Counted from the stretch's first letter, positions 43,377 to 52,429 are shown. The stretch is 64,000 nt of DNA from Ventricola sp017626895 (GCA_017626895.1 JAGAHV010000006.1:37691-101690); one strand, 5' to 3'. Numbers and translations: made by a program. Notes: a model not told the origin generated them from the sequence alone.

Positions 43377-44279
43377 TTAGGAAGGCATGGCTCTGCGCTT
43401 TGACTGAACCACTTCGGTAATGAACTGTTTATCTAGCGCGGTGAGCCGGTAGTCAGACCGGTAAATCAGCATATCCCGATACACTTCCGGATTGTCTGAG
43501 CAGGTGAGCTGAACGAGATGAAACGGTGTCAGGACTTCCTGCGGGACAGGGGAGGACCAGAGATACGCCCGGGAATTGTGCTGCAGCACGTCAAACTGAG
43601 CGGCACGGTCTGAGACAAACATACGCTGCCTGAGGGGAACCATGTCATCCTTTGTTTCGGGGCAGGCTGAATCTGTGCCGCTGATCTCAATGAACGCGTC
43701 AAGCTCTTTGAGAGAAATGGAACGGCGTCCGGCCAAAGGACTGTCGCTGCTGACCAGAACGGAACAGACAAAATCCGCCACAAGCTCTCTGCTGAGATGC
43801 TTTTCCTCCAGCAGGGCACGGATATGCTGCTCCTCCCTGAACGGATAACGGATAATTCCAAGGTGACATCTGTTCTCAGCGAGATCCTGAATAGCTTCAG
43901 TTGTGGTTCTCACCAGGCAGGTAAATTCGCAGCCCTCAGTCATTCCGGCTGAAAAGCGGGCAAAGGCCTCGGTCAGATAAGTGACCCCGGGAACAGAGAT
44001 GGAAAAAAGCTGCTGTACCGACGGGCTGTCGGCAAACATTTTTTCAAGATCATCAATGTCCGCAAGAACCGCCTGGGCTTTATCAACGAAACGCTTTCCC
44101 TCAGGCGTCAGGCGGACGCCTTTTGAGGAACGGATGAAGAGAGAAATCCCCAGTGTCTCCTCCATTCCCTGGATGATCCTGCTGAGATTCGGCTGGGCAA
44201 TCATCAGTTCCTGTGAGGCTTTAGTGAGTGAGCCCAGAGCAGCGGTGGCAACGATGTATCTGAGGTGGAGATCGTTCAT
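43377..44279 (-). CDS. LysR family transcriptional regulator
   Basis: A 300-residue LTTR. The winged helix-turn-helix is at the N-terminus (LGSLTKASQELMIAQPNLSRIIQGMEETLGISLF, described here for its AAxxLxxSQPxLSRxI-type helix), followed by the linker helix and a periplasmic-binding-protein-like effector domain. It is encoded on the same strand immediately upstream of adhE and may regulate it through the dyad at 43342. The inducer is unknown. Its leader carries a well-formed copy of the dispersed element. Confidence 0.9.
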   Translation of the reverse strand: MNDLHLRYIVATAALGSLTKASQELMIAQPNLSRIIQGMEETLGISLFIRSSKGVRLTPEGKRFVDKAQAVLADIDDLEKMFADSPSVQQLFSISVPGVTYLTEAFARFSAGMTEGCEFTCLVRTTTEAIQDLAENRCHLGIIRYPFREEQHIRALLEEKHLSRELVADFVCSVLVSSDSPLAGRRSISLKELDAFIEISGTDSACPETKDDMVPLRQRMFVSDRAAQFDVLQHNSRAYLWSSPVPQEVLTPFHLVQLTCSDNPEVYRDMLIYRSDYRLTALDKQFITEVVQSKRRAMPS

Positions 44280-44365
44280 GGTGTTCAGGCAGAATCCGAC
44301 TGAATGGTGATTCTGCGTCCCCCTTTTCAGGACTCACAGTTCTTATTGGCCAGAGCAGCAGCATG

Positions 44366-44408
44366 AGGCCTGGATTTGACTTAACTGTCGCTGCGCGACA
44401 GGGCCTCT
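44366..44408 (-). promoter_or_regulatory. Leader element, copy 6 (lysR leader), best-formed
   Basis: Read on the minus strand: outer arm GAGGCC, hairpin CTGTCGC-GCA-GCGACAG (7 bp), TTAA, GTCAAATCC, then outer arm GGCCTC. The outer 6-bp helix is perfect. It lies between the promoter at 44445-44473 and the start codon, so it is transcribed. Confidence 0.72.
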
Positions 44409-44444
44409 CCTTGGGGTGAGGCGTCGGATGGTTTGTTTAAGTGA

Positions 44445-44473
44445 TCTTATCATAGACGCTGTTCTTTTTCAAC
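44445..44473 (-). promoter_or_regulatory. Promoter of lysR
   Basis: On the minus strand TTGAAA (44473-44468), a 17-base spacer and TAAGAT (44450-44445). Confidence 0.78.
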
Positions 44474-44543
44474 CTGCGCTGCTGGCCGGGGCTGCGCAAA
44501 ATCACTGCAGGTTTTGCAACATATTGCATATAATTCGTAAACA

Positions 44544-44571
44544 ATCTCCATCCCGAAAGGGGGGATGGAGA
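44544..44571 (-). terminator. Terminator-like hairpin 3' of the decayed gene
   Basis: ATCTCCATCCC and GGGATGGAGAT form an 11-bp stem. On the minus strand TGTTTAC follows. It lies 30 bases past the stop at 44602. Confidence 0.55.
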
Positions 44572-44601
44572 TTGGAAAATTGAAAGATGTTTTCATGTCA
44601 T

Positions 44602-45098
44602 TTAACCAGCAGCTGCTTGTTTGTTAGATTCAATAAACGCTTTTGATATCCTATAGGTGTCCAGAGCGATTCCAAGATCGTTGCATGCCTCTTTCTCAGT
44701 CATGCCCTTCTCCTGCATTCTTTTATCCACCAGCTCTACATACACGGTTGCCTTGCCTGTTGCCATGCACAAATCACCGTACTGTTTCCTTTCCTGTTCA
44801 TATAATCTTCCAAGACTCGTCATATCCAGCACCTCCTTAATCCGATCTTCCTGTTTTGGCGTAATGAAGTTTCGTGCTGCGACAAACATATCCGACAAGA
44901 CGAAGGATGTACTCGCTTCATCCATCTTTTCAGCGGTATCAATAATCTCATCGATTATCGTTACCTTTGCTTCCCGACCTTTTTGGTTAACGGCAAAACG
45001 GCAAGCCGCATCAAATCTTCATCGGTTAGTTTTTCACTGTTCTTTACCATTTCCGTTATCTTCGTCAGTTCAGAACGTTCATCATTCTTACAAAGGAA
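44602..45098 (-). pseudogene. Decayed hypothetical protein (Rpn/PD-(D/E)XK-like C-terminal region)
   Basis: The 107-codon frame from 44925 (MDEASTSFVLSDMFVAARNF) continues upstream as AKVTIIDEIIDTAEK, but a one-base loss in an A-run near 44983 moves the preceding part (NDERSELTKITEMVKNSEKLTDEDLMRLAVLPLTKK, described here as acidic helices) into another frame. The 5' part beyond about 45100 is missing. The arrangement resembles the C-terminal half of large clostridial families of Rpn-like nuclease or transposase-related proteins ending in KGMTEKEACNDLGIALDTY. The family name is tentative; the frameshift is directly visible. Confidence 0.68.
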
Positions 45099-45221
45099 TC
45101 CTTTACGCGGTTAACCGTCCCAATTTAAGTGAAGGAGATCATCGAAGGCTTGAAAAGTCAATTTGCGCCATTCTGGCCAGTCGCATATGAAAATGCCACG
45201 GGAAATACCTCAAAAGTTTGA

Positions 45222-45500
45222 AGGAATCTGTCCGCAGAGCTTATTGCAGAAAGAGCCGGTATCAGCCGGTCCTCTCTTAGGAAGGTTGAGCCCGGGAATC
45301 CGGCAGTAGGCAAGGCCATATATGCGGCTGCATTGCATATGCTGGGGAATATGGATTCCGATCTTCTGCTGACTGAGAAAGATGATCTGCTTGGACGGCA
45401 GCTTCAGGATATGGATCTGCTTATCAGAAAAAAGGCATCAGGAAAGGCACGCATCAGTCAGGGAAACGGAGGAAAAGATGAATGGCTGAATCAAGTATGA
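45222..45500 (+). pseudogene. Truncated XRE/HipB-type helix-turn-helix protein
   Basis: An open frame without a start codon that reads NLSAELIAERAGISRSSL, then KAIYAAALHMLGNMDSDLL and DDLLGRQLQDMDLL, ending at TGA 45498. This is the second half of the Cro/C1 helix-turn-helix plus the C-terminal tail typical of HipB-like antitoxins. The first helices are lost, with a stop directly upstream at 45219. No HipA-like toxin follows; the promoter for transketolase begins 20 bases later. Probably the remnant of a toxin-antitoxin module. Confidence 0.7.
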
Positions 45501-45521
45501 CGGGAAAAATGTATCCTGAAA

Positions 45522-45550
45522 TTGACAGAATTGTCTGAATCGAATACAAT
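45522..45550 (+). promoter_or_regulatory. Promoter of the transketolase genes
   Basis: TTGACA, a 17-base spacer and TACAAT, about 105 bases before the start at 45656. Confidence 0.83.
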
Positions 45551-45655
45551 AAAGACAGTTACGGCTGAAGCCGTACATAATATTGTTTTACTGTCCGGTT
45601 TCCCTTCGGAAACAGGATGGAATGACACAATTGATAGGCAAAGGAGACGACAAAT

Positions 45656-46462
45656 ATGGATCAGAATCTATCCGAACTGGCAAGACAGATCCGCAGCGGC
45701 ATTGCGGATGAGATTTTTGCTGCGAAGTCGGGACATCCGGGCGGATCTTTTTCCTGTGTGGAGATCCTGATGGCGCTTTACTTTTGCGGAGTGGCGAATG
45801 TAGATCCTCAGAATCCGCAGTGGCCGGAGAGAGACCGCATTGTGTTGAGCAAGGGACATGCGGCTCCCGCGCTGTATGCGGTGCTGGCCAACAAGGGCTA
45901 TTTCCCGCGTAAGGATCTGACCACACTCCGGAAGTTTGGCAGCTATCTGCAGGGACATCCGGATATGAACAAGGTTCCCGGCGTGGATGCCAGTACGGGT
46001 TCTCTCGGACAGGGAATGAGCTTTTCCGTCGGCTATGCACTGGCCGGAAAGCGGCCGGGGCATCATTTCAATGTGTATACCATCACCGGTGATGGCGAGT
46101 CTCAGGAGGGAATTATCTGGGAGGCGGCCATGGCAGCTGCGCATTATCACCTGGATAACCTGACCGTGTTCCTGGATCACAACCGCCTCCAGATTGACGG
46201 ACCGAATGAGAAGGTCATGAATATCGAGGATATCGTTGCCAAGTATGCGGCGTTCAACTGGGAAACCTTTGTGGTGGACGGGCATGACATTGAGGCCATT
46301 GTCAATGCATGCAAGGCTCCGCGCTGCGGCAAGCCGCGCTTTATCTGCTGCAACACCATCAAGGGCAAGGGCGTCAGCTTCATGGAGAATCAAGTGGCAT
46401 GGCACGGCAAGGCCTTCAATGAGGAAGAATATAAAATCGTGAAAGCGGATCTGGGGGTGTAA
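45656..46462 (+). CDS. Transketolase, N-terminal (ThDP-binding) subunit
   Basis: The first half of a split transketolase of the non-oxidative pentose phosphate pathway, 268 residues. It holds the catalytic histidine in KSGHPGGSFS, LSKGHAAPALYA, and the ThDP/Mg motif ITGDGESQEG with downstream DHNRLQIDG. The C-terminal half is encoded by the next gene, two bases after its stop, the usual arrangement in many anaerobes. AAAGGAGACG precedes the ATG. The two subunits would form the active heterotetramer. Confidence 0.94.
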   Translation: MDQNLSELARQIRSGIADEIFAAKSGHPGGSFSCVEILMALYFCGVANVDPQNPQWPERDRIVLSKGHAAPALYAVLANKGYFPRKDLTTLRKFGSYLQGHPDMNKVPGVDASTGSLGQGMSFSVGYALAGKRPGHHFNVYTITGDGESQEGIIWEAAMAAAHYHLDNLTVFLDHNRLQIDGPNEKVMNIEDIVAKYAAFNWETFVVDGHDIEAIVNACKAPRCGKPRFICCNTIKGKGVSFMENQVAWHGKAFNEEEYKIVKADLGV

Positions 46463-46464
46463 CT

Positions 46465-47406
46465 ATGGCAGAGTTTAAACCGACACGTACTGCGTATGGC
46501 GAGACACTGAAAAAACTCGGTGATACAGATCCCAATGTCATCGTCTGTGATGCGGACTTGACGCAGGCGACCATGACGAAATTTTTTGCAGCGGCACATC
46601 CGGATCAGTTCTACAATTTCGGTATTGCCGAGGCGAACATGATGGCAGCCAGTGCCGGACTGGCACACTGCGGCTATACCGTCTTTGCCAGCACCTTTGC
46701 GGTATTTGGTGCGGGACGCGCCTTTGAGCAGGTCAGGAACACCATCTGCTATACCAAGGCAAACGTCAAGCTGGGCCTGTCCCATGCCGGCCTGAGCGTC
46801 GGTGAGGACGGAGGCAGCCATCAGGCAATTGAGGATATTGCTCTCATGCGTTCGCTGCCCAACATGATCGTTCTCGTTCCCTGCGATGCCTGCGAAATGG
46901 AGAAGGCTGTCTATGCGGCGGCTAAAATCAACGGACCGGTCTCTCTGCGGACCTGCCGTCTGGCAACAGAGATTGTGACCACGCCGGAAACGCCGTTTGA
47001 GGTGGGCAAGGCCGTCGTCCTGAGAGAGGGCAAAGATGCCGCCATTATCGCCTGCGGAATTGAGGTTCCTGAGGCACTTCATGCGGCGGAAACGCTGGCG
47101 GCAGAGGGCATCCAGGTAAGGATCGTGAACATGCACACGATTAAGCCGCTGGATGAGGAAGCCATTCGCGCGGCAGCAAAAGACTGCGGTGCCATTGTCA
47201 CAGCTGAGGAGCACACCATCTATGGCGGACTCGGTTCCGCAGTGGCAGAGGTGCTGGCAGACAACAGCCATGTCCCGTTTGAGCGGATTGGCATTAAGGA
47301 TCGCTTTGGTCAGAGCGGCGCGCCGAAACTTCTGGCGGCCGAGTACGGACTGGATGCGCCGGCGATTGCAGACGCGGTTCGCCGTGTCGTGGCAAGAAAA
47401 GCCTGA
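46465..47406 (+). CDS. Transketolase, C-terminal (pyrimidine-binding) subunit
   Basis: The second half of the split transketolase, 313 residues. The pyrimidine-binding domain includes the cofactor-activating glutamate in FNFGIAEANMMAASAGLA (written here YNFGIAEANMM), followed by the SVGEDGGSHQAIEDI loop and a C-terminal transketolase domain (about residues 190-313) with EEHTIYGGLGSAVAE. It is coupled to the N-terminal subunit gene. Homology to DXS or pyruvate dehydrogenase beta is weaker than to transketolase C-subunits. Confidence 0.94.
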   Translation: MAEFKPTRTAYGETLKKLGDTDPNVIVCDADLTQATMTKFFAAAHPDQFYNFGIAEANMMAASAGLAHCGYTVFASTFAVFGAGRAFEQVRNTICYTKANVKLGLSHAGLSVGEDGGSHQAIEDIALMRSLPNMIVLVPCDACEMEKAVYAAAKINGPVSLRTCRLATEIVTTPETPFEVGKAVVLREGKDAAIIACGIEVPEALHAAETLAAEGIQVRIVNMHTIKPLDEEAIRAAAKDCGAIVTAEEHTIYGGLGSAVAEVLADNSHVPFERIGIKDRFGQSGAPKLLAAEYGLDAPAIADAVRRVVARKA

Positions 47407-47509
47407 TAAAATCCTGGCATCTCTGTCTGGCTGAAACGGCTGTCCTCAAACTGCCCGGAGAAGGAAGGCCGTTCGGATCATCTGCAGGGTGCAGCTCATT
47501 TGAGATTTT

Positions 47510-47533
47510 CCCCAGACTCTGTCTGGGGTTTTT
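47510..47533 (+). terminator. Terminator of the transketolase operon
   Basis: CCCCAGAC, loop TCT, GTCTGGGG, TTTTT. Confidence 0.94.
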
Positions 47534-47539
47534 CTATAT

Positions 47540-47571
47540 AAAAAGACGGTACGGCATTTGGCCGTACCGTC
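47540..47571 (-). terminator. Terminator of the phosphohexomutase gene
   Basis: GACGGTACGGC and GCCGTACCGTC form an 11-bp stem; on the minus strand TTTTTATA follows. Confidence 0.85.
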
Positions 47572-47687
47572 AGGTACATTCCGGGGAGGTGATGCACCGA
47601 TCCCAGTATAACAGGAAGCGGGGAAAAATCAAACTGACAAAACTTGCCTATTTTTAAGACTTCAACACGAAAGCAATGGATGAGGAA

Positions 47688-49181
47688 TCAGTTCAGCAGG
47701 GCCGTCAGGGGCGCACAGTCAATTCCCTGAGCGCCTTCCAGTGCGCAGCTGAGCTCACGGGCGACCTTGACAATGCCGCCGGGGACATCGCTTTCAATAT
47801 TGAGGGGCAGGACCGGGTCGTGAAGGGAGAGGCGGAGAAGGAACCAGGCACTGTCCGTGACGCCGTCCAGGTCAAAGCTGATCCGGATTCCTTCATGGTT
47901 ATCCGCGGCCGGATGCCAGGAATCGTGTGCTTTGGCATAGGCGATGACCTGGTCGATCACCTTCTGTCCGGCGGTCTTGAAGTCTGGATCAAGAATGTTA
48001 AAGCGGATTTCGGTGCTTTCGGCCGGCTCCTTCAGATCGGCGATCAGGGTGGAGAGGGACTGACCCAGCTTGCCCAGCCGGACGGCCTCACAGAGGAGAC
48101 GGGTGACCAGGTACATGCCATCATCCAGGAAGTAGTTTTCCTCAAGAGCGGCATGGCCGCTGGTTTCAATGGCCAGCGGAGCGGCAACGCCCTCGGCCGT
48201 CAGCCGCCGGGCTTCATCAATCACGTTCCGGTAGCCGCGCTTGAAGCGAAGATGGCGGCCGCCGTGCAGGCGGATGAAATTGGCAAGGCCCGAGGAGGTG
48301 ACGCTGTCCGTGACAACGGTGATTCCGGGCTGTTCCTTAAGAAGAATGGCAGAGATGAGGGCAATCAGGCGGTTCCGGTTGATCTCGCGTCCGGTTTCAT
48401 CTACGATGGCGGCCCGGTCACAGTCCGTATCAAAGATGACGCCGAGGTCTGCCTTGCTGCGGAGGACGGCCTGTGAGATGCTGTCCATGGCCGTCTCATT
48501 CTCCGGATTGGGAATATGGTTCGGGAAATGTCCATCCGGCTCGAGGAACTGGCTGCCGGTAATATCCGCGCCCAGGGATTCAAGCAGTTTGGCGTAGAAG
48601 CCGCCGGAACCGTTTCCAGCGTCGACGATGATGTGCAGACCCTTGAAGGGGGCCGGATTATCCCTGCCAAGACGGGTCAGGAAAATGTCCCTCAGATGTT
48701 CGGTATACACGGGCAGATAGGCGCTGCCGGTGATTTCACCGCCGGCACGCTTATGATCGGCCGTTTCGGCGGCAATGGACAGAATGTCACGAAGGGTGGC
48801 GCTGGTAATGCCGCCGTCCGGGAGGAAAAACTTATAGCCGTTCCGCTCCCAGGGCAGGTGTGAGGCAGTAACCATGATGGAGGCGTCTGCTCCGGGAGTG
48901 CCCAGGAGGGACATGTACATGGCCGGGGTTGTGCAAAGGCCGAAGGTCTGAACGAGGGCACCGGCACTGGCCAGACCATCGGCAATGGCCTGTTCCAGCG
49001 AGGGACTGCTCAGACGGGGATCATGACCGACATTGACCCGGGGCTGCTCAAATCCTCTGCGGTTGAGGAAAACGGCAAAAGCCTGCCCGATCCGGTAACC
49101 GACGCTTTCTGTCAGGACAGCGTTTTCACCGATGGCAACGCCACGCACATCGGATCCGCTGATCAGAGAATAGTAATCCAT
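47688..49181 (-). CDS. Phosphoglucomutase/phosphomannomutase family protein
   Basis: Interconverts hexose 1- and 6-phosphates. Its 497 residues show the four domains of the alpha-D-phosphohexomutase family: the active-site serine in VTASHLPWERNGYKFF, the metal loop DTDCDRAAI, the sugar-binding loop ALEENYFLDDG with ETSGHAA, and the phosphate-binding loop GIRISFDLDG near the C-terminus. ATG 49181 follows GAGGAGGAGG; the frame is open further upstream through the structured leader but without protein-like sequence. Glucose versus mannose specificity cannot be decided here. The leader holds a good copy of the dispersed element and a helix that abuts the ribosome binding site. Confidence 0.9.
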   Translation of the reverse strand: MDYYSLISGSDVRGVAIGENAVLTESVGYRIGQAFAVFLNRRGFEQPRVNVGHDPRLSSPSLEQAIADGLASAGALVQTFGLCTTPAMYMSLLGTPGADASIMVTASHLPWERNGYKFFLPDGGITSATLRDILSIAAETADHKRAGGEITGSAYLPVYTEHLRDIFLTRLGRDNPAPFKGLHIIVDAGNGSGGFYAKLLESLGADITGSQFLEPDGHFPNHIPNPENETAMDSISQAVLRSKADLGVIFDTDCDRAAIVDETGREINRNRLIALISAILLKEQPGITVVTDSVTSSGLANFIRLHGGRHLRFKRGYRNVIDEARRLTAEGVAAPLAIETSGHAALEENYFLDDGMYLVTRLLCEAVRLGKLGQSLSTLIADLKEPAESTEIRFNILDPDFKTAGQKVIDQVIAYAKAHDSWHPAADNHEGIRISFDLDGVTDSAWFLLRLSLHDPVLPLNIESDVPGGIVKVARELSCALEGAQGIDCAPLTALLN

Positions 49182-49192
49182 GGATTGATTTT

Positions 49193-49290
49193 CCTCCTCC
49201 TCAGGTCTCAATGCTGGTCTTAAGCTGGAGCTGCTTTGTCTGAGACCTGAATTTGACAAACTGCCGCTGTGCGGCAGGGCAACTCCTTGA
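49193..49290 (-). promoter_or_regulatory. Leader element, copy 7 (phosphohexomutase leader), with helix beside the ribosome binding site
   Basis: On the minus strand: hairpin CTGCCGC-ACA-GCGGCAG (49277-49261), then GTCAAAT and AGGTCTCA. TGAGACC near the ribosome binding site (49210-49204) is complementary to GGTCTCA (49247-49241) over 7 bp, and the AGGAGG follows at once. The two T-to-C/A-to-G changes relative to the lysR copy preserve pairing. Confidence 0.68.
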
Positions 49291-49375
49291 GCCGTAGCTT
49301 GGTTTTTTGGCACCGCCGTTTGTCGGCGTGCCTGTTTGAAACAATGGAGATGTCCGATTTAAACCGGACCAGTGC

Positions 49376-49993
49376 TCAGAGGGCAGAACGGATGGCTTCG
49401 AAAAGCTCATCATAGGTATCATAGGCCGGGAGATCCGGATTATCCTTCCGGATTTTCTCCGGGGCACGGAACAGGAAACCTGCCTTGCTGGCCCGAATCA
49501 TTTCAAGGTCATTGAAGCTGTCGCCGGAGGCGATGGTCTCGTAACCGGCACTCTGAAGTGCCCGGACAGAGGTCAGCTTGGAGTGGGGCACCCGGATTTT
49601 ATACCCGATGATTTCGCCGGAGGGGGCTACGGTCAGTTCATTGCACAGGATGGTGGGCCAGCCGAGCTTTTCCATCAGCGGGGCGGCGAACTGCGTAAAG
49701 GTATCACTCAGGATCATGACCTGGGTTTCTGCACGCAGTCTGTCCAGAAAGTCCTTTGCTCCTTCCATGGGTGAAATCGTGGAGATGGTTCGCTTGATAT
49801 CTGCAAGCCCCAGATGGTGCTCATGCAGAAGATCGATCCGGTAGTGCATCAGCTTGTCATAATCCGGTTCATCACGGGTGGTGCGACGGAACTCGGGAAT
49901 GCCGGTTGCCTCGGAAAATGCGATCCAGATCTCGGGAACAAGGACACCTTCTAAATCCAGACAGACAATGTTCATAGCTTGGTTTGCAGGCAA
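49376..49993 (-). CDS. ThrH-like HAD phosphatase (phosphoserine phosphatase/homoserine phosphotransferase type)
   Basis: A HAD-superfamily phosphatase of about 200 residues. Motif I is NIVCLDLEGVLVPEIW (DLEGV in place of DxDGT), motif II VMILSDTFTQF, and motif III/IV lysine and acidic residues appear in HSKLTSVRAL and ASGDSFNDLEMI. The opening CLDLEGVLVPEIWIAF is diagnostic of ThrH. Homologues start at the ATG at 49975, but a TTG at 49993 lies eight bases after AAAGGAGG, so the true start may add six residues. Predicted to act on phosphoserine, perhaps transferring phosphate to homoserine. Confidence 0.85.
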   Translation of the reverse strand: MPANQAMNIVCLDLEGVLVPEIWIAFSEATGIPEFRRTTRDEPDYDKLMHYRIDLLHEHHLGLADIKRTISTISPMEGAKDFLDRLRAETQVMILSDTFTQFAAPLMEKLGWPTILCNELTVAPSGEIIGYKIRVPHSKLTSVRALQSAGYETIASGDSFNDLEMIRASKAGFLFRAPEKIRKDNPDLPAYDTYDELFEAIRSAL

Positions 49994-50185
49994 TGCCTGC
50001 TCCTCCTTTCGAATCCTTGGGGTTCAGGTGGTTTCATCCGGTTTCCCGGACGATTCAGCATTATAACACAGGAAAACGGGGAAACGGAATAGAAAATTTA
50101 GCCGGGGCACGCCCAAATGCGCTGCCTCGGCAGGAGGATGCCCGTTTGCCGGAATGTTCCGGAAAATGTGCCATGGAAGTATTGC

Positions 50186-50214
50186 TTGATTTTCAAAGGG
50201 AGAGGGCGTATACT
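50186..50214 (+). promoter_or_regulatory. Promoter of the HD-GYP gene
   Basis: TTGATT, a 17-base spacer and TATACT, about 70 bases before 50283. Confidence 0.72.
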
Positions 50215-50282
50215 CAGCATCGCATATTGAGAAGACAGGAGAAAAACTGCGCGCGTACTGAAGAGGCGCAGAGAGATAAATA

Positions 50283-52415
50283 ATGGGAAAAACAGTCAAT
50301 GCCGGAAAAAGTAAAGGGAGGATAGCCTTCCTGGTGATTTTGTGCACGGCCGGGATCCTGATTAACTTTATCGGGGTCCGGGTTGCTCTGCATTTCAGTC
50401 TCCCGGTGTTTCTTGACAGTATCGGGACCATTCTGGCAGCGGTGCTGGGCGGACTGATTCCGGGAATCATCACCGGCATTGTCACCAACCTGATTAACGG
50501 GATCTTTGACAATGCAACGATCTATTACGGCAGTATCAGCGTGCTCCTCGCCCTGGCCGCAGCCGGACTGGCTGAACAGGGCTGTTTCCGGCGCTTTCCC
50601 CGAATTCTGCTGCCGGTGCTGGTCTTTACGCTTATCGGAGGCGGACTGGGCAGCATTCTGACCTGGTTTCTGTATGGCGCGGGAATCGGGGAGGGAATCT
50701 CGCGGCCACTGGCACTGGCGTTTTTTGAGTCGGGTCGGATGAACATGTTCTTTTCGCAGCTCAGTGCCGATCTGCTGATTGATCTGCTGGACAAGACGAT
50801 TACAACGGGAATTGTCGCCCTGGTCTGTCTGCTGATACCGGATTCCCTGAGACGCCGTTTTCGGTTTGACGGGGACAGAGCGGCAAATGGGGAACGGGTC
50901 AAAATAAAAGGTCTTTCCCTGCGCGCCAAAATTCTGATCATGATTTCGGTGACGGTTCTTCTCATTGCGGCGGTGGTGACCTCCATCAGTCTGTCTTTGT
51001 TCCGGAATGCGCTGATTGAGGAAGAAGGGAAAATGGCGTTTGGCATCGCCAAAACGGCAGCCAGTCACCTGGATGCGGAGAAAATTGATGCGTACCTGGA
51101 ACAGGGGCGTGCGCATCCGGACTATAATGAGATCCTCTCTGATTTCCGGACGATTGCCGACAGCAATCCGGATATTTCCTATGTGTATGCCTACCGGATT
51201 CTTGAGGATGGCTGTCATGTGGTGATAGATCCGGATACAGAGGAGGGAGAGGGGAGTGATCCGGGAACGGTTCTTCCTTTTGACAACGCTTTTCTTCCGT
51301 ATCTTCCGGACTTTCTGGGCGGAGAGGCAGTCGGGCCGATCGTTTCAGATGAGGGTTACGGGTGGCTTCTGACCATTTACGACCCGGTGAAAGATGCCGC
51401 GGGCAATGTGCAGTGCTATGTCGGGGTGGACCTGGCCATGCAGCGGCTCCGCGAGAATGAGATGAAATTTCTGGCGCGGGTCGTCTCGCTGTTCCTCGGT
51501 TTCTTTATCCTGATTATCGCGGTGTCCATGGCAGTGGCGGATTATGGACTGGTCCGGCCGATTAACGCCATTGCCCGTGCAACTAAGGTGAATCCGGATG
51601 ATCCGGGTTCGCAGAAGGTGGCACTGGACCGCCTCCAGAAACTGGATATATCCACCGGAGATGAAATTGAGAACCTGTATGAATCCATTCTGGATTCCAC
51701 CGGCAAGATTGTCGCTTATGCGGACGATGTTGAAAAGCAGAGCGAAAAGATTGCCAGACTTCAGAACGGCCTTGTCATTACCCTGGCGGAAATGGTGGAA
51801 AGCCGTGACAAGTGCACGGGCAATCATATTAAGAACACGGCAAGTTATGTCCGCATCATTATGGAAAAGATGCTGGAACTGGGAATGCATCCGGAGATCC
51901 TGAACCGGGAGTACATCGAGGAGGTAGTCGGTGCGGCACCGCTGCATGATGTGGGAAAGATCCATATTCAGGACAGTATTCTGAACAAGCCGGGAAAACT
52001 GCTGGATGGTGAATATGAGCTGATGAAAACGCATGCCAGTATTGGCGGTGAGATCATCGATAATGTGATGAAAATGGTGGATGATGACAGCGGTTATCTG
52101 AAGGAAGCGCATAACCTGACCACGTATCATCATGAACGGTGGGACGGAAAAGGCTATCCGAGTCGGCTGGGCGGGGAAAATATTCCGCTTTCTGCCAGAA
52201 TCATGGCAGTGGCGGATGTATTTGATGCACTGGTATCCAGACGCAGTTATAAACCGGGGTTTCCGTTTGAAAAAGCGGTTTCCATCATACAGGAAGGAGC
52301 CGGTACGCAGTTTGATCCGGATGTCGTGAAAGCCTTCATGCTGAGTCTTGATGAGGTTCACAAAGTGGAGGAGGAAGCGTCGGCACGAAACAGTCAGGAA
52401 GAGGAAAAGGGCTGA
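50283..52415 (+). CDS. Membrane HD-GYP domain protein with ECF-like N-terminus
   Basis: Probable c-di-GMP phosphodiesterase, 710 residues. The first 190 residues form about six transmembrane helices that resemble substrate-binding (S) components of ECF vitamin transporters. A further helix (about 222-242), an extracytoplasmic sensor of about 150 residues (about 245-395), another helix (about 400-420) and a HAMP-like linker follow. The HD-GYP domain occupies about 505-690 with GNHIKNTASY, HDVGKIHI, HASIGG and HHERWDGKGYPSRL, so the HD and GYP motifs are intact. The fusion of a vitamin-transporter-like sensor to HD-GYP is unusual. It could oppose the GGDEF protein at 6.3 kb. Confidence 0.87.
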   Translation: MGKTVNAGKSKGRIAFLVILCTAGILINFIGVRVALHFSLPVFLDSIGTILAAVLGGLIPGIITGIVTNLINGIFDNATIYYGSISVLLALAAAGLAEQGCFRRFPRILLPVLVFTLIGGGLGSILTWFLYGAGIGEGISRPLALAFFESGRMNMFFSQLSADLLIDLLDKTITTGIVALVCLLIPDSLRRRFRFDGDRAANGERVKIKGLSLRAKILIMISVTVLLIAAVVTSISLSLFRNALIEEEGKMAFGIAKTAASHLDAEKIDAYLEQGRAHPDYNEILSDFRTIADSNPDISYVYAYRILEDGCHVVIDPDTEEGEGSDPGTVLPFDNAFLPYLPDFLGGEAVGPIVSDEGYGWLLTIYDPVKDAAGNVQCYVGVDLAMQRLRENEMKFLARVVSLFLGFFILIIAVSMAVADYGLVRPINAIARATKVNPDDPGSQKVALDRLQKLDISTGDEIENLYESILDSTGKIVAYADDVEKQSEKIARLQNGLVITLAEMVESRDKCTGNHIKNTASYVRIIMEKMLELGMHPEILNREYIEEVVGAAPLHDVGKIHIQDSILNKPGKLLDGEYELMKTHASIGGEIIDNVMKMVDDDSGYLKEAHNLTTYHHERWDGKGYPSRLGGENIPLSARIMAVADVFDALVSRRSYKPGFPFEKAVSIIQEGAGTQFDPDVVKAFMLSLDEVHKVEEEASARNSQEEEKG

Positions 52416-52429
52416 TTTCAGCCGGGATG

